This document shows positions 48,480 through 59,593 of a DNA stretch of 64,000 bases, one piece after another. A program made the translations under genes and the position numbers. Below the pieces are notes generated by a model. It searched no databases. It was given only the letters and a program-made list of their open reading frames with translations, and had not been told where the DNA came from. Source of the DNA: Cycas panzhihuaensis (taxonomy: Eukaryota; Cycadophyta); NCBI GenBank assembly GCA_023213395.1, contig CM041465.1, forward strand, positions 76,453,741-76,517,740. Direction: 5' to 3'. The first letter of the stretch is position 1. Every line of letters starts with the position of its first letter.

Positions 48480-51400
48480 GCCACGACAAGCCAAGTGGCT
48501 AGCTATGAAATCTGTGGCCATTGGTAACTAGTATCTGGCCTAAAAAATCTTCTAGAAACTATTCGTTCTAAGTCTTTCCTGATCACACCCATAATGTCCT
48601 CAAAGAGATCATCCCTCTACACTTTGGCCCTTCTGAATTGAACCCCCCAATTTGCCAATCTATCAGTAACCCTATTTCCCTCCCTATAAATATGAATCAT
48701 CTGAATATTTACTCTACCTTAGAGAAGCTCCTTTATATAATTAATCATAGCCCTAAGTTTTCAATCTAGATTCGCTTCACCTCTAATCAATTTTATTGCA
48801 TTGAGGGAGTCCCCTTCCACAATGACCCTCTGGATCCCCTCGTGGGATATCATATCCATAGCTTTACACATTTCATTGATCTCAACTCGGTGGTTTGTTT
48901 AAGTACTATAATACTCTACAAAAGCCCATACCACCTTGCCATCCTTATCCATATACAACCCACCTCCCCTGGCCTCCCCAGGTTTACCTTTTGATGCTCC
49001 ATCAAAGCTTACTTTAAGCCAATTCTCTAAAGGGGGGTGCCAGGCAACTTGTCTCTTAGTCTCCACCTTTGGGTTGGGTGTCGTGACACCCTAATTCATC
49101 AAAATCCTCCTTTCCTTAAGGGAAATATAACTATCTCCATTATCCTTTAAGGTCTCTTTCAAAGCAGTAGTAATCATCCTGAAAATTTTTAACTTGCTCA
49201 TATTTTTATCTTGGAAGATACGCCTGTTCCTTTCTTTCCACATGTTCCAAAATAACATAGGCAAGGATATCATCCATAAAAATCTTAAAGTCCTACTCCT
49301 AAAGGGGCATGACTAAGCCAATACCATTTCCTTTATCATCTCAAGTAGGACCCAGACAACCCTAAAAGTACTCCAAAGCTTTGCCCACACCTCCCTAGTA
49401 TAGGGATAATGCAACATAAAATGATCTAGCAACTCCTCCTTGTGAAGGCAAAGAATGCACCTATTTTCTAGTGAGAAACCTCTTTTCCTAAGGTTGTCAA
49501 GGGTTAAAATCTTATTCCTAAGGCAAAGCCACCAGAATATGATGACCTTGGGAATTAGATCCAAGTTCCAGATGGCCCCAAGCATATTGTTTTTATTTAT
49601 ACCATTTTTGGAGATTAAAAACAAATAACCAGATTTCACAGAATAGTCCCCTAATGTGGATCTAGGCCAAACCAAAGAGACTTCTTTAGGGAATCTAGGA
49701 ATGTACATTTTGTTTAACTCATTCCTGAGATCTTTTGCATAGACATGGGGGACTTCATTAAAACCTCTCCATTTCCTTTCATCCTCATAAACCTCCCAAT
49801 AACTCTCCACCTTTTTACCATAAAGGTTTTTACATATGCCCTAGAAAGGAGAAAGAATAGGGCTCTTACTCATCTGAGTATGGTCACACCAAATGTCCTC
49901 CTAGAAGTCAATTTGCTTTCCATCCCCTAAGCACCAATTAGCTCCCAACTCCAACATCTTCCTCCCATAGACAAGGGACCTGCATATAGCGGATCCCTGA
50001 TTACCAAGGATATTTTGTTTCAAGTACTAATTATCTCTAAGGTATTTTTCTATAATTATCTTGCACCAGAGATTCTCTTCTTTTTTGGCCAGACTCCAGA
50101 ATCATTTTGTAACTAGAGCTCAATTAAAACATGGGATATCCTTTACATTTAGGCCCCTAACCCATTTATGGATGCAGATTTTCTTCCAGTACACTAAATG
50201 AATTTTGTCCCTATCCTTAGCTCCAGACCATAGGAACCTTTTCTGAATGGACTCAAGAGCTTTAATAACCTTCCCTAGACCCCTAAATAAGGACATCATA
50301 TAAGTTGAAATGCTCTGGAGAGATGCCACCAGTAATTGCAGTTTTTCAGCTTGACTAAATAAGGCCCCCTTCTAGCCCATGAGTTTCACTTGGACTTGAC
50401 TAATAATTGGGTTCCAGATATCCTTACCTATTTTGCCTATGAATAGGGGTATACCGAGATACACCATAGGAAAATTTCTAAAGGGTATTTCTAAGATCCT
50501 GCTGATTTTTCTTTGAGTCCTTTCCAAGGTGTTCAGGAAGTAAATATTGCTCTTGTTAAGGTTAACCTTCTTATTAGTAGCTGCTTCAAACCTCTCAAGT
50601 ACCACTTTTATAGCTCTAGCATCTTGCATGGATGCCCTACTCAACAAGATATTATCATCCACAAAGTGATGGTGAGCCACATTATCTACACCCGAAGTGG
50701 GCTTTAGGCCCATAATCTTCTAGGCAATCTTAGCCTCCTCAATAGCTCTGCCTAGAAGCTTGGCTGTGATAATAAACAAGTAAGGGGCTATAGGGTCACC
50801 TTGCCTTAAGCCCTTATAACCTAGGAAAAAGGTTGTAGAGGTTCTGTTAATAATCACTAAAAAGCTTGGTTTAGAAATATAGCTTTATATCCATTTCCTC
50901 AATCTATCACCAAATCTGAAAGCTCTAATATATTCTATCAGGCAACCCCACAAAACTCTATTGTAGGCCTTTGAAAGATTAATCTTGACAATTATGCCAG
51001 GCTCCTTCCTCTAAGAAGTAGAGTGAATTGTTTCATGAACCATAATGATTCCATCCAGAATTTGTCTACCCTTAATAAATCCATCCTAGCTAAGGGCTAT
51101 TATCGTAGGAGGAATATCCTTTAATCTATTTGCTAGGATCTTTGCAAGAATTTTTTATTTTACATTACACAATCTAATAGGTCTGAAATCCTCCATTCTC
51201 TTAGCATCCCCTTTTTTTAGAATGAGGACCAAAAAGGTGGCTTGCCATTCTCCATGTATCTTACCATTCTCGAAAAATTCCAATATCAGCTCAAAGAGAT
51301 CCTCTTTAATGATGTCCTAATATTCTTGGTAAAAACTAGGAGGAAAGCCATTAAGGCTAGGAGCCTTCTTTCTCCTCACGCTAAAGACAACTTTTCTCAT

Positions 51401-52769
51401 CTCTTCCATTGAGAAAGGAGCTTCTAAGGCTCTGTTCATTTCATTTCCCACCTTCTTAGGAACCATAGCCAACAAATCTCTCCTAGCTTACTCATCCGCA
51501 CAGTTGGGTTCATTAAATAATTCTTTGAAGTAATCCATAGCCACATCCTTTATATCTTTGTGCTATGCAATTAACTCACTATCCTTGTTAGTTACAGCTT
51601 TAATTTGATTACAAGACCTATGTTTCAAGGTCGTCATATAGAAAAATTTCATGTTTCTATCACCTTCAGCAAGCCACAAATCCCTAGATTTTGGTCTCCA
51701 AAAAATTTCCTCCTTGCCCAAGACTCCCTCTAGATTGGATAGGAGGCTTCTATCAGACCGATCTAGTAGCATAGACCTCCCCTCCTCCTGGGTTTTTTCC
51801 TCTAAAACCTTTAGTTCCTGCAAAATTTAGTCCTTTAGGACAAAGATATCACTGTGGGTTCCTTTATTCCATTCTTTTACCTAATGCTTCACCCAACTCA
51901 ATTTTTTAAAAATTTGAGCATCACATAGCCCTATACAGGGATCTTCCACCACTCTGAGATTAGATTTCATAGACTCAAATCCTTCGTCCCCGTCAATTCA
52001 AAGCAGAAAGGGGCTCCCATATGACCTTTATTTTCATCGAAACTCAGCAGCAGGGGAGAATGGTCTGAAGTTGACTTCGACATAGCTTCCAAAGTAATGT
52101 TACAGTGCCTACTAGCCTAAGAATAGTTGACAAGAACTATGTTTAGTCTTACCTGAGCATGATTTACTCTTAGTCTTTTGTTTGACTAGGTATACTTGGG
52201 GCCTTTCAGAAAAACATCCATTAGGGTGCCCTTCTACAAGAAATCCTCCAAGTCCTTCATGCTTCTTATCCACCCAATCAGACCACCTTTCTTTTCCTTA
52301 GGGGACAAGGCCCTATTAAAATCACTCATGATTAATTAGGGCCCCTTCCACTCCTTGTGAACCTCCAACATCCTAGCCCACAAGCGGTTCCTCCCCTCAT
52401 GTATTAAGGGAGCATAAACATTAGAAACTAGCCACTTGTTATTTGATTCTCACATGTCAACCAACTAGAAATAAAATGCTCCTTAATATAATAGGCCTCC
52501 CCCTCCCATCTTCTAGGATTCCACATGGTGGCTATTCCACCTAATCCCCTATAGCCATCTGAGACAATCCACTCAGCTCCTCTCCATATTCTATTCTTAA
52601 TTTTTTCCCTATTCTTAGCAACTAATTTGGTCTCTTGGAGGAGAAGGATGTCTAGCTCCATATGGATGCGTATCTCTTTAATCATCCTATACTTTGACAA
52701 GGCATTTATGCCCCTTATGTTCCATGAGGCTAACTTCATATTCCCCTCCCCCTTATTGAGACTCATCAT
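48480..52769 (-). pseudogene. LINE-b ORF2: AP endonuclease, RT, zinc region, RNase H
   Basis: Start at 52769 (or MKLASWNIRGI at about 52739). Endonuclease motifs: SWNIRG, LLQETKL near 52650, NVYAPL near 52420, SDFNRAL near 52330. RT motifs: LRQGDPIAPYLFII near 50818 and FVDDNILL near 50664. The zf-RVT region RCILCLHKEELLDHFMLHYP lies near 49467-49408. RNase H: WLKVSFDGASKGKPGEA near 49015, VEINEM near 48883, VEGDSLNAIKL near 48822, VTDRLANWGV near 48673. Frequent stops fall where Trp or Gln is expected, so it is dead. Length and order are normal for plant L1-type LINEs. Confidence 0.85.
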
Positions 52770-52779
52770 CTTTTACTTC

Positions 52780-54129
52780 TTGTTTTAGGGCCCTACCCTC
52801 CACCCCCATCTCTAAGGGTCCTTTGAGTCCCTAGATCTATTTGTTGTGCTCCCTGCCTTTCATGCAACACCTTCGAGGATGACCTCCCAAGCCTCTTTTC
52901 ACTGCCATAATCTAGACCTTGAGGATGACCTAATTCCTTCCCTTCTTAAGTCCCTAAATTTCTAACCTTCTAGACCTTCTTGAGCCTCTTATACTCTTCT
53001 TGCCCTTCTGAGGATAGGTCTTTTGTCTTGGACACCTTCAACTCTTTATTATCTTTATTAATTTCCTTGTTAATAGCTTCAATTTCAATTTCTTCAAATT
53101 GGGATTGGGGGGGATAGAGGGAGTTCTTTGATCTTCCTCCCCTTCTTCAAAAAGGGTGTCTTCTTCCTCCAAAATTAAGTCCTACCCTACAATAGTAGAG
53201 TCTAGTTCCTACCCTATTTCTATTTAATTTGGTTCTTGCCCAAACTTAGTTTGAGTTTCATCATTCCCCTTTCCCTCTTCAAGACCCTCTTTTGGGTTAT
53301 CCTATTCCTCTAGATTCTTTTTCTTTTCCTTGTCATTCACTAGATGATTTTGTCTCTGTTCCCTTAGACAGCTATGAGGAAGGTGACCCAACCATTTACA
53401 CCTTGAGCATCTCACATTCTCAAGCTCAAACATTAATTTTTTATCCTTCTTCTAACTGAATCTATCGATGAGAACTTGATTAGGTAGAGGTTTATCAGTT
53501 CTCGCTAAAACATAAAACCTAGTATTTACAATTCTACTTCTATTCTTTGTAGCTGAATCCACTTCCACGAGAGGTCCTATAACCTTTGCCACCCCTCTAA
53601 TAGCGTCCAAATCATAGGCTTAAAGGGGAAGGCCTAGTAGTTGGACCCATAGAGGAATTTGCTTTATTGATCCCTCGGACGGATCAAAATCTAGGTGCTA
53701 TTTCTCTATTAGCACCACCTTTCTCCTTATCATTCAAGGAGATTTTAGCAATACATTTACCACATCTTTATGAAGTGTGAACTTAAAAGGTACACACCCT
53801 TTAGGGAGAGTGCTAACTTCCACCGCATCTTTCAACTTCCATCTTTGGCTCACCCATTTCCTTATGGGATCCACCCTCAGCCTGGGGCTTGAAAAATGCC
53901 CCACTAAACTATTCTCCTAGTATTTTTCCATCTGATCAGATAACCTTTTAGGAACAAGGATTCTAATATGGTTTTCATCTATGATAGGGTTTATATCAAT
54001 ATACTCCACCTCTTTATTTCTAAGTGCCTCTAGGTATGATTTACTCCTGAGGGGGCTATAGGTCTGATTCAGGTTTTTGACTTGATTTAGTAAGGGATCC
54101 ATATCCCGTTTACATGCAGGTTCCTCCAT
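52780..54129 (-). pseudogene. LINE-b ORF1 (RNA-binding protein with CCHC knuckle)
   Basis: Starts MEEPACKRDMDPLLNQVKN at 54129. The middle is DUF4283-like by position and composition. A CX2CX4HX4C knuckle (CSRCKWLGHLPHSC) is at 53368-53409. The C-terminal part is charged. ORF1 proteins of plant LINEs coat the element RNA. Several stops interrupt the frame. Confidence 0.68.
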
Positions 54130-54602
54130 AGTTTAAATAAAAGACTAAACTTCCATCCAAACCAAAAATAATTACTTGAAGGAAAACACATGTGTACTTA
54201 TCTCTTCTCAAGGCAGATGCAAACCCAATCCCTCCTTCTCAAGGACCAGCTTGTCCTATTCTCTATCTCCCTCTAATTCTCAATCTGATCTCCCATCTTT
54301 AAGACTGCATCTCCTAGGGGACGTCACATTTGAGAAAATGGAGTAGCATGCCCTCCAACGTCCTTTCACATGCCTATGAATCCTTGGGTGCCATCCTTTA
54401 TACCTTATTGACTCCTCTTTTAAACTCTTTGATATTGTAGTTGCCACCTTAGCAGAGGTTGATGGAGCTCTGAATCCATCACCATATAGATATAGGGTTG
54501 CCTCCCAACAGGACCTTATGTTTGGAGATCCCCTCTTACCCGGTTGGTAAGCGCCTCTTGCTCCCACTCTTTGTCGCAACACTAAAACCCTAAGATGGTT
54601 CA

Positions 54603-54603
<1 letters not shown>

Positions 54604-54634
<31 letters not shown>
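54604..54634. repeat. Short (TA)n tract at the 5' border of LINE-b
   Basis: About 15 TA units directly next to the LINE-b 5' end. Together with the large array at the other end it marks the target of LINE-b. Confidence 0.85.
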
Positions 54635-54637
<3 letters not shown>

Positions 54638-54740
54638 TATTTATATGTATAGAATAGGTCCCTTCATAAAAGGTTGTAACTATTCAAGGCAACCATTCAC
54701 TTAATAATTTAATTAATTAGTCTTAAGGAGGTTCGTAATA
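54635..54740 (-). repeat. Truncated LTR of the Element 4 family, opposite orientation
   Basis: On the minus strand, from 54740, it reads TATTACGAACC..., then GAATAGTTACAACC and TACATATAAATAT, matching the first about 125 bp of the Element 4 LTR (TGTTACGAACC..., GAATAGTTGCAAC, TACATATAAATAT) with several small differences. It is cut by the TA tract/LINE-b border. Confidence 0.65.
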
Positions 54741-54744
54741 GATG

Positions 54745-54823
54745 AGGATTTATTAGTAATTGAGGATTTTAAGCATAGCCCATTGACATCTTTAGTACAG
54801 AATACAATTCCATTGTTGGTAAC
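54745..54823 (-). pseudogene. Gypsy integrase remnant, downstream half (minus strand)
   Basis: Minus strand from 54823 reads TNNGIVFCTKDVNGLCLK, the integrase core region with the usual TDNG changed to TNNG. It joins in frame with the other half at 58488 once Element 4 and one 5 bp target copy are removed. Confidence 0.7.
54819..54823. repeat. Target-site duplication of Element 4, left copy (GTAAC)
   Basis: Matches ATAAC at 58488-58492 with one mismatch. Confidence 0.65.
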
Positions 54824-55069
54824 TGTTACGAACCCTTCTTAAGGTTAATTAGGTAAATATTCATGAAGGGATACTTCTCGAATAGTTGCAACTTTCAAGG
54901 TTAGAAGGGGCCTATTATGTACATATAAATATGGATTTATTGTATTATTAGACATTGCATATTTTTACAATCAATCAATTGGTCTTTGACTCTTATTTAT
55001 CTTTAGTGCAGTTGTGTATTTCCTTTAAAATTGACTGTCTCCTCAAGTTACGAAAAAAGGTTTGTAACA
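54824..55069 (+). repeat. Element 4 5' LTR
   Basis: Starts TGTTACGAACCC, ends GGTTTGTAACA. It is roughly 88% identical to the 3' LTR by eye, differences mostly transitions. Confidence 0.88.
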
Positions 55070-55072
55070 AAG

Positions 55073-55085
55073 TGGTATAAGAGCA
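55073..55085 (+). other. Element 4 primer-binding site (tRNA-iMet type)
   Basis: TGGTATAAGAGCA, three bases after the LTR, one change from the common plant TGGTATCAGAGC site. Confidence 0.75.
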
Positions 55086-57120
55086 AGTTTTTAGGACCCG
55101 TGGCTGAATAATTTGAGTCATTAAAATACTTAAGAAATTAGTTTTTCATTCTGTTATACCTCTATTGCTTGATAGAAGTTTTCATTACAACATGTAAGCA
55201 ATCCTTATTGTGAGTCTTAGCTCGTTGCTAGCACTAATTGCAGAGAGTTACATGTTGTTGCCCTTTAGAGGCAACCTCCACTACGCTTTATAAAATTATT
55301 TAAAAAAAAAAAAAGTATCTATATCAAAGCATTTATTATTGTATGCATATGAATTTAAAAATATAAAATTAGATTTATCATTTAGTGTTGAAGGCAAATT
55401 TGTATCAAGTATATCACTCTGAATTCTGCCTTCAAAAACTACAACAAAAATATATTGATAATGAGAAAATAGTGCATTCATTAGTGGACAAAATTATGAC
55501 AATCAATAATCATTTAATAACATTCATTTTAATTTTGTCTGCCACCATCCTACCTTTATCTGCAACATGTACAAATGCCCTTCATTGCACGACAGATTTA
55601 GCGAAAAAGGAAGACATCATTCATAACCCCACTATCCAATTTCATTTGGTCTTTGGCATCTATGCCTCCATCTAGCCTCAGCTTTCTGGCAAAAAGACCA
55701 TTCCAAAAGAAGATATAAAGAATGCAACTAGCCCACCATAATCATTAAACAACTATGGTTTAAGCTGTGAGTTAGGATTAAATGCTAGCTTAATAGCTGT
55801 AATACATAGCATATTTTAAGGTTGCAACTTAGGATAAAATACCTCACGATAATCACAACAATAAGGCAAGACTAACATTTGATTTAACCTGTGAAATATC
55901 TCGCACATCTATCAATTATTACCTTTAACTCAAAAGAGCAACTATATTATTTAAGTAAACACAATCCTTAAATACATTGTATTTTATGAATTTACCATAC
56001 CTTATAGAGATAATAAAATAGACGATTTATTCAATCCCTATCACGTAATTGGAAGCATATATTTCTATGTCGCATGTATATAGGGGTTAGCATTACTAAT
56101 TTTACATAAACACCATTATTAATTTTACTGCATGGGTTGTGTAGTTGCAATATCCATCATCGTCGTCATCCAAAATTTACGTGTGATTTCCTCCATTATC
56201 ATTTCCTTAGTTATCTTGCATCCATTGCCTTGTTCCATTTCGTTCCATTCTCTACATTGTTCCTCCTATATATTCATATGTGTACTGATTGTAAATAGTC
56301 GTTGATGTAGTTGTAAATAGTTAATAAAATATATGTGTATTCACATAAAGTAGTATTGTTGATTTATGCAACATCTATATTATTTAATCTATGCGACGCA
56401 TTTCACAACAAAGCAAATCAATCAATTGGAAATATTATAGTGATTTCTTCATATGTTTTTTTATATATATACAAAAGTCACCCCTATTATTGTACATATT
56501 AAAGTTTTTGAAAACAATCTAGGTTATGGCCTATTTTATTTGCAAATTATAATATATTTGCATTTTCCAATATATTTAGAGGCACTTATATATACATTGG
56601 CACATTGATCTAAAGTCAAATATTATGCATCTTTATGCATAACATCCTTGGTAGTGATGCTTGTTGATGCGCTTAGAGTCTCTGAATTGTATCTTGAGAG
56701 ACAACTCTAAGTAGTCAGTTTGTATTTTATGTTAACAGAAAAATAATTTACAATCTTATATTTGATTAGTCTGAGGAGAGATGGTTTGTTGATTCATCCA
56801 ATGTTCATATCTTCTTTAGACGTGTGCTTATACTCATAACCATGAACACAACGAAAGCTAAATTATCATAAGGTCCAAAGTATAATACATATTAGAATAT
56901 TCAAAACTGGGTTCTATTTATCATTCCACAGAAGACTATAGCACAATACAAAAAGACAATTAATTCCAAGTTGTTCTCATACTATCATCCTCGCATCTCT
57001 TGTAACTATACGATTGGTTGCTTATTTTGACAACATTGCTACATACACCAACTCTTTTATCTTACATAATGCTAATAAGATATTAAAAAACAAGGCATGG
57101 AAATGAGAGTATTATTTCAG
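55086..57120 (+). other. Element 4 internal non-coding region
   Basis: About 2 kb of AT-rich sequence. A 96-codon frame (55385-55675) has no recognisable domain. A TTATTTCAG just before the BRCT segment (57112-57120) looks like a splice acceptor, so part of this region could be a captured intron, but no matching donor or upstream exon was identified. Confidence 0.45.
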
Positions 57121-57704
57121 AGAATAAGATTTATGTTAGTAGGATTCAACTCTACAACACAAAACAAATATGCAACATAGCTTGTGTACAATGGGGCATT
57201 CAATGTAAGACAATATAATGTAAGATATACTCATGTCATTGTTTACCAGTTATCATATTATAACCCTATTTGTAGTATGGCTAGGAAAGATGGGAAAGCA
57301 TTGGTCACACACTTTTGGGTTACAGATAGTTTGGCTAGGGGAATACATGTGAATACTAATAAGATATTATACAAACCTGTAAGAAATATGATGGGTATTT
57401 TGGGTAGTGCATCCTTATACATTTACTTAACCAGATATCAAGGGCAAGATTGTTGTGACATTATGAGAATGGTTGAAATAATGGGAGCATGATTTTTAAA
57501 ACCATTGATTGCAAGTGAAGTAACACATCTCATTTGTTACAAACATGAAGTCGATAAGTATAGAGTTACTAAACAAATGGGAATAAAGTTAGTAAACCAT
57601 CATTGACTTGAAGACTGTTTGAAGGCTTAGGCAATACTTCCTAAAGAAAATTATTTGAAAAGTGGATGGGAAGTGGAACTGTTGGAAGCAAAGGCTGATC
57701 CACC
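57121..57704 (+). pseudogene. Captured tandem BRCT-domain gene fragment
   Basis: One continuous frame, broken only by four stops, covers two BRCT units. The first opens RIRFMLVGFN and has YTHVIVYQLSYYNPICSMAR and GKALVTHFWVTDSLARG. The second has YLTRYQGQDC, IMRMVEIMG, VTHLICYKHE, KLVNHH*LEDCLKA and NYLKSGWEVELLEAKA. BRCT domains bind phosphopeptides or DNA ends in DNA-damage signalling. This wording resembles, from memory, the plant BRCT protein typified by Arabidopsis At4g02110. Stops lie at 57178, 57490, 57607 and 57628; two replace the Trp expected in WLEDCLKxW. It is inside Element 4, so it is a transduplicated pseudogene and not a resident gene. Confidence 0.78.
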
Positions 57705-58229
57705 TTTGTTAACAACATACAATCAAAACTCATACAACTATTCTATTGGTTTACATGGACCTCTTCAAGTAGAAGTAATGACTTATGGAAAACTGAGAAG
57801 AAATGAAAAGCTTTTAGATTTAGAAAGTGGAGATAAATGTAAAGAACCTCATCGACATCTCCAACTTAAAATCAAAATCAAATGGAAGATACCATGGCAA
57901 CCATCTTTGTCTTACAGGCAAAAGTATATAGGAATTCAATATTTTTGTAATCAGCATCTACCAAAGAATTCTAATTGTCCCACAACCCCATCAACCTATT
58001 CAAGCTTACTATTATATACGCATTCATTATTATTTGAAGTTTCAGCAAATGCGACTCAACGACATATGCCAGATGATTATGATATTCTTTTATTAGCAAA
58101 AGGGGATATCCAGCTAATCGTTATCAAGTTTCGAAGGCAAAACATTTTAAGAAGAAGTTTTTGTTATGAACCACCGTGAATGATGTGATCAACCAATCAT
58201 TCGAATTTATTTTATGGGTGAAACATTTT
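57705..58229 (+). other. Element 4 region between BRCT fragment and polypurine tract
   Basis: The frame stays open to 58179, but the protein read beyond about 57704 matches no domain I recognise. It could be captured sequence downstream of the BRCT domains or original element sequence. Confidence 0.4.
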
Positions 58230-58242
58230 AAGGGGGAGGAGT
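58230..58242 (+). other. Element 4 polypurine tract
   Basis: AAGGGGGAGGAGT directly before the TG of the 3' LTR. Confidence 0.75.
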
Positions 58243-58487
58243 TGTTATGAACCTTCTTAAGGTTAATTAAGCAAATATTCGTGAAGGGATACTTCTCGAA
58301 CAATTGCAACTTTCAAGGTTAAAAAGAGCCTATTATATACCTATAAATATGGCTTCATTGTATTATTCGACATCATATATTTTTGCAATCAATCAATTGG
58401 TCTTTGACTATTATTTATCTCCAGTGCACTTGTGTATTTTCTTTAAAATAAGTTGTCTCCTCAAGTTACGGAAAAAGGTTCGTAACA
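58243..58487 (+). repeat. Element 4 3' LTR
   Basis: Starts TGTTATGAACC, ends GGTTCGTAACA. Followed by ATAAC. Confidence 0.88.
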
Positions 58488-59165
58488 ATAACAATATTAT
58501 CGCTAACTCTAAAATGAAATATGAGGGAAAATAAAAGTCATAATGACCTTTCCAATGGTGGAAGTTAGTAGAGCCACTTCACTCTACTTGGTAAAGTATT
58601 CTATGGCTGTGATGATGAATTTATGGACAACCAAGGATGGCATGTAAATTTGGCCAATCAAATCCAAACCCCATTATGAAAAGGGCTAAGGAGAAATAAT
58701 GCCCCTCATGGAGGTAGAGGATTGATATATAAGACCAACATGAACTTGGCATTTTTGACATTTATAAACATAAGCATAGGCATTAGTAAAAAGAGTAGTC
58801 CAATAGTAGTCCATACACAAGATGCATTATAGCTTGGCCTCCAGACTATCTACCACAAATATTTTTGTTGCATTCATTTAGAGAAGATTGAGTCTTAAGG
58901 GATTAAGACATTTGAAGAGGACACCATCAAATGAAAGTTTGTAAAATCTATCACCCAGGAGAGTATAATGTCAAGTTGTGGCCCTAATTCTTTTTCAACC
59001 TTTATAAGATGCATTTGTAGGATAAGATTGATCTTGCAAAAAGTATATGATATTTGCATACCATCCAAAATCATATTTAGTAATATCAACTTAGAAGAGA
59101 TGATTATTAGGGAGAGAATTATCCATTTCTTTTGTTGATTGAACGAATAAACAAAAAAATTACAA
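58488..59165 (-). pseudogene. Gypsy pol remnant, integrase upstream half (minus strand)
   Basis: Read leftward from about 59165. A linker (ELGPQLDIILSWVIDF near 58990) leads to the zinc-binding region (YAYVYKCQKCQVHVGL near 58775-58728) and the integrase core (WGLDLIGQIYMPS near 58670, KFIITAIEYFTK near 58625, GKVIMTFIFPHISF near 58545). It continues at 54823 beyond Element 4. Stops are frequent. It is a different gypsy family from Elements 1-3. Confidence 0.75.
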
Positions 59166-59593
59166 TTCATTTAACAATGACCATGCATTTTTCAAACTTG
59201 TAATCCCTCCTTCAAAGTTATATTCTTGCAAGTGAACATGAAAAAAAAAAAAAAAAAGAAACCACCAAAAATAAGATTCTAAAATTTTTTTATTTTTCTT
59301 TTTGCTAAGAGAAGGGAGGAGTTTTGTTCTATGAGTGAGTGAGGATTATACATAGAGTTGAAGGTGATAGATCCACGGGTTACAAAGGTTTCCACGACCT
59401 TGGAATTATTGGATCCATCCGATTTACAGCACTGAACTTCGATAGGAAACCACCATCCATCCGTGAGGGTTTGTATTGCGAAATTGTAATACCGAACCAC
59501 CTTCCCACGTCAAATAAACAGGGGATGACTAATGACGTTCCGACAAGAAGTCGGGAAATGGCTAGCCCCTCAACTTGATTCCTATGTGTATCT
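59166..59593 (+). other. Upstream region of the PPR gene
   Basis: Contains an A-rich tract (about 59240-59257). Two short overlapping frames (59339-59578 and 59532-59750) look protein-like but match nothing I recognise; the second runs into the PPR gene in another frame. The region could be 5' UTR or an older repeat. No clear TATA box was found. Confidence 0.4.

Larger units (their letters stand above)
48330..54603 (-). mobile_element. LINE-b: near full-length non-LTR retrotransposon on the minus strand
   Basis: Read leftward: 5' UTR (about 54603-54130), ORF1 with DUF4283-like region and zinc knuckle, ORF2 with AP endonuclease, RT, zinc region and RNase H, then a 3' end ACCAAAT with a short A tail (T-run at 48320-48328 on the plus strand). 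TA repeats border both ends (46944-48320 and 54604-54634), as expected if it inserted into a TA tract. Many stops are at Trp or Gln codons. Confidence 0.87.
54824..58487 (+). mobile_element. Element 4: non-autonomous LTR retrotransposon carrying a BRCT gene fragment
   Basis: LTRs of 246 and 245 bp (54824-55069; 58243-58487) with TG...CA ends, a tRNA-iMet type primer site right after the 5' LTR, a polypurine tract right before the 3' LTR and a near-perfect 5 bp target duplication. The inside (3.17 kb) shows no gag, protease, RT or integrase. Instead a degraded copy of a cellular two-BRCT protein gene lies in its last third. It must have been moved by proteins of another element. Confidence 0.85.

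Noticed and set aside
57184-58179. BRCT frames as a functional host gene
   Set aside because: Four stops interrupt the domains and the segment lies between the LTRs of Element 4.
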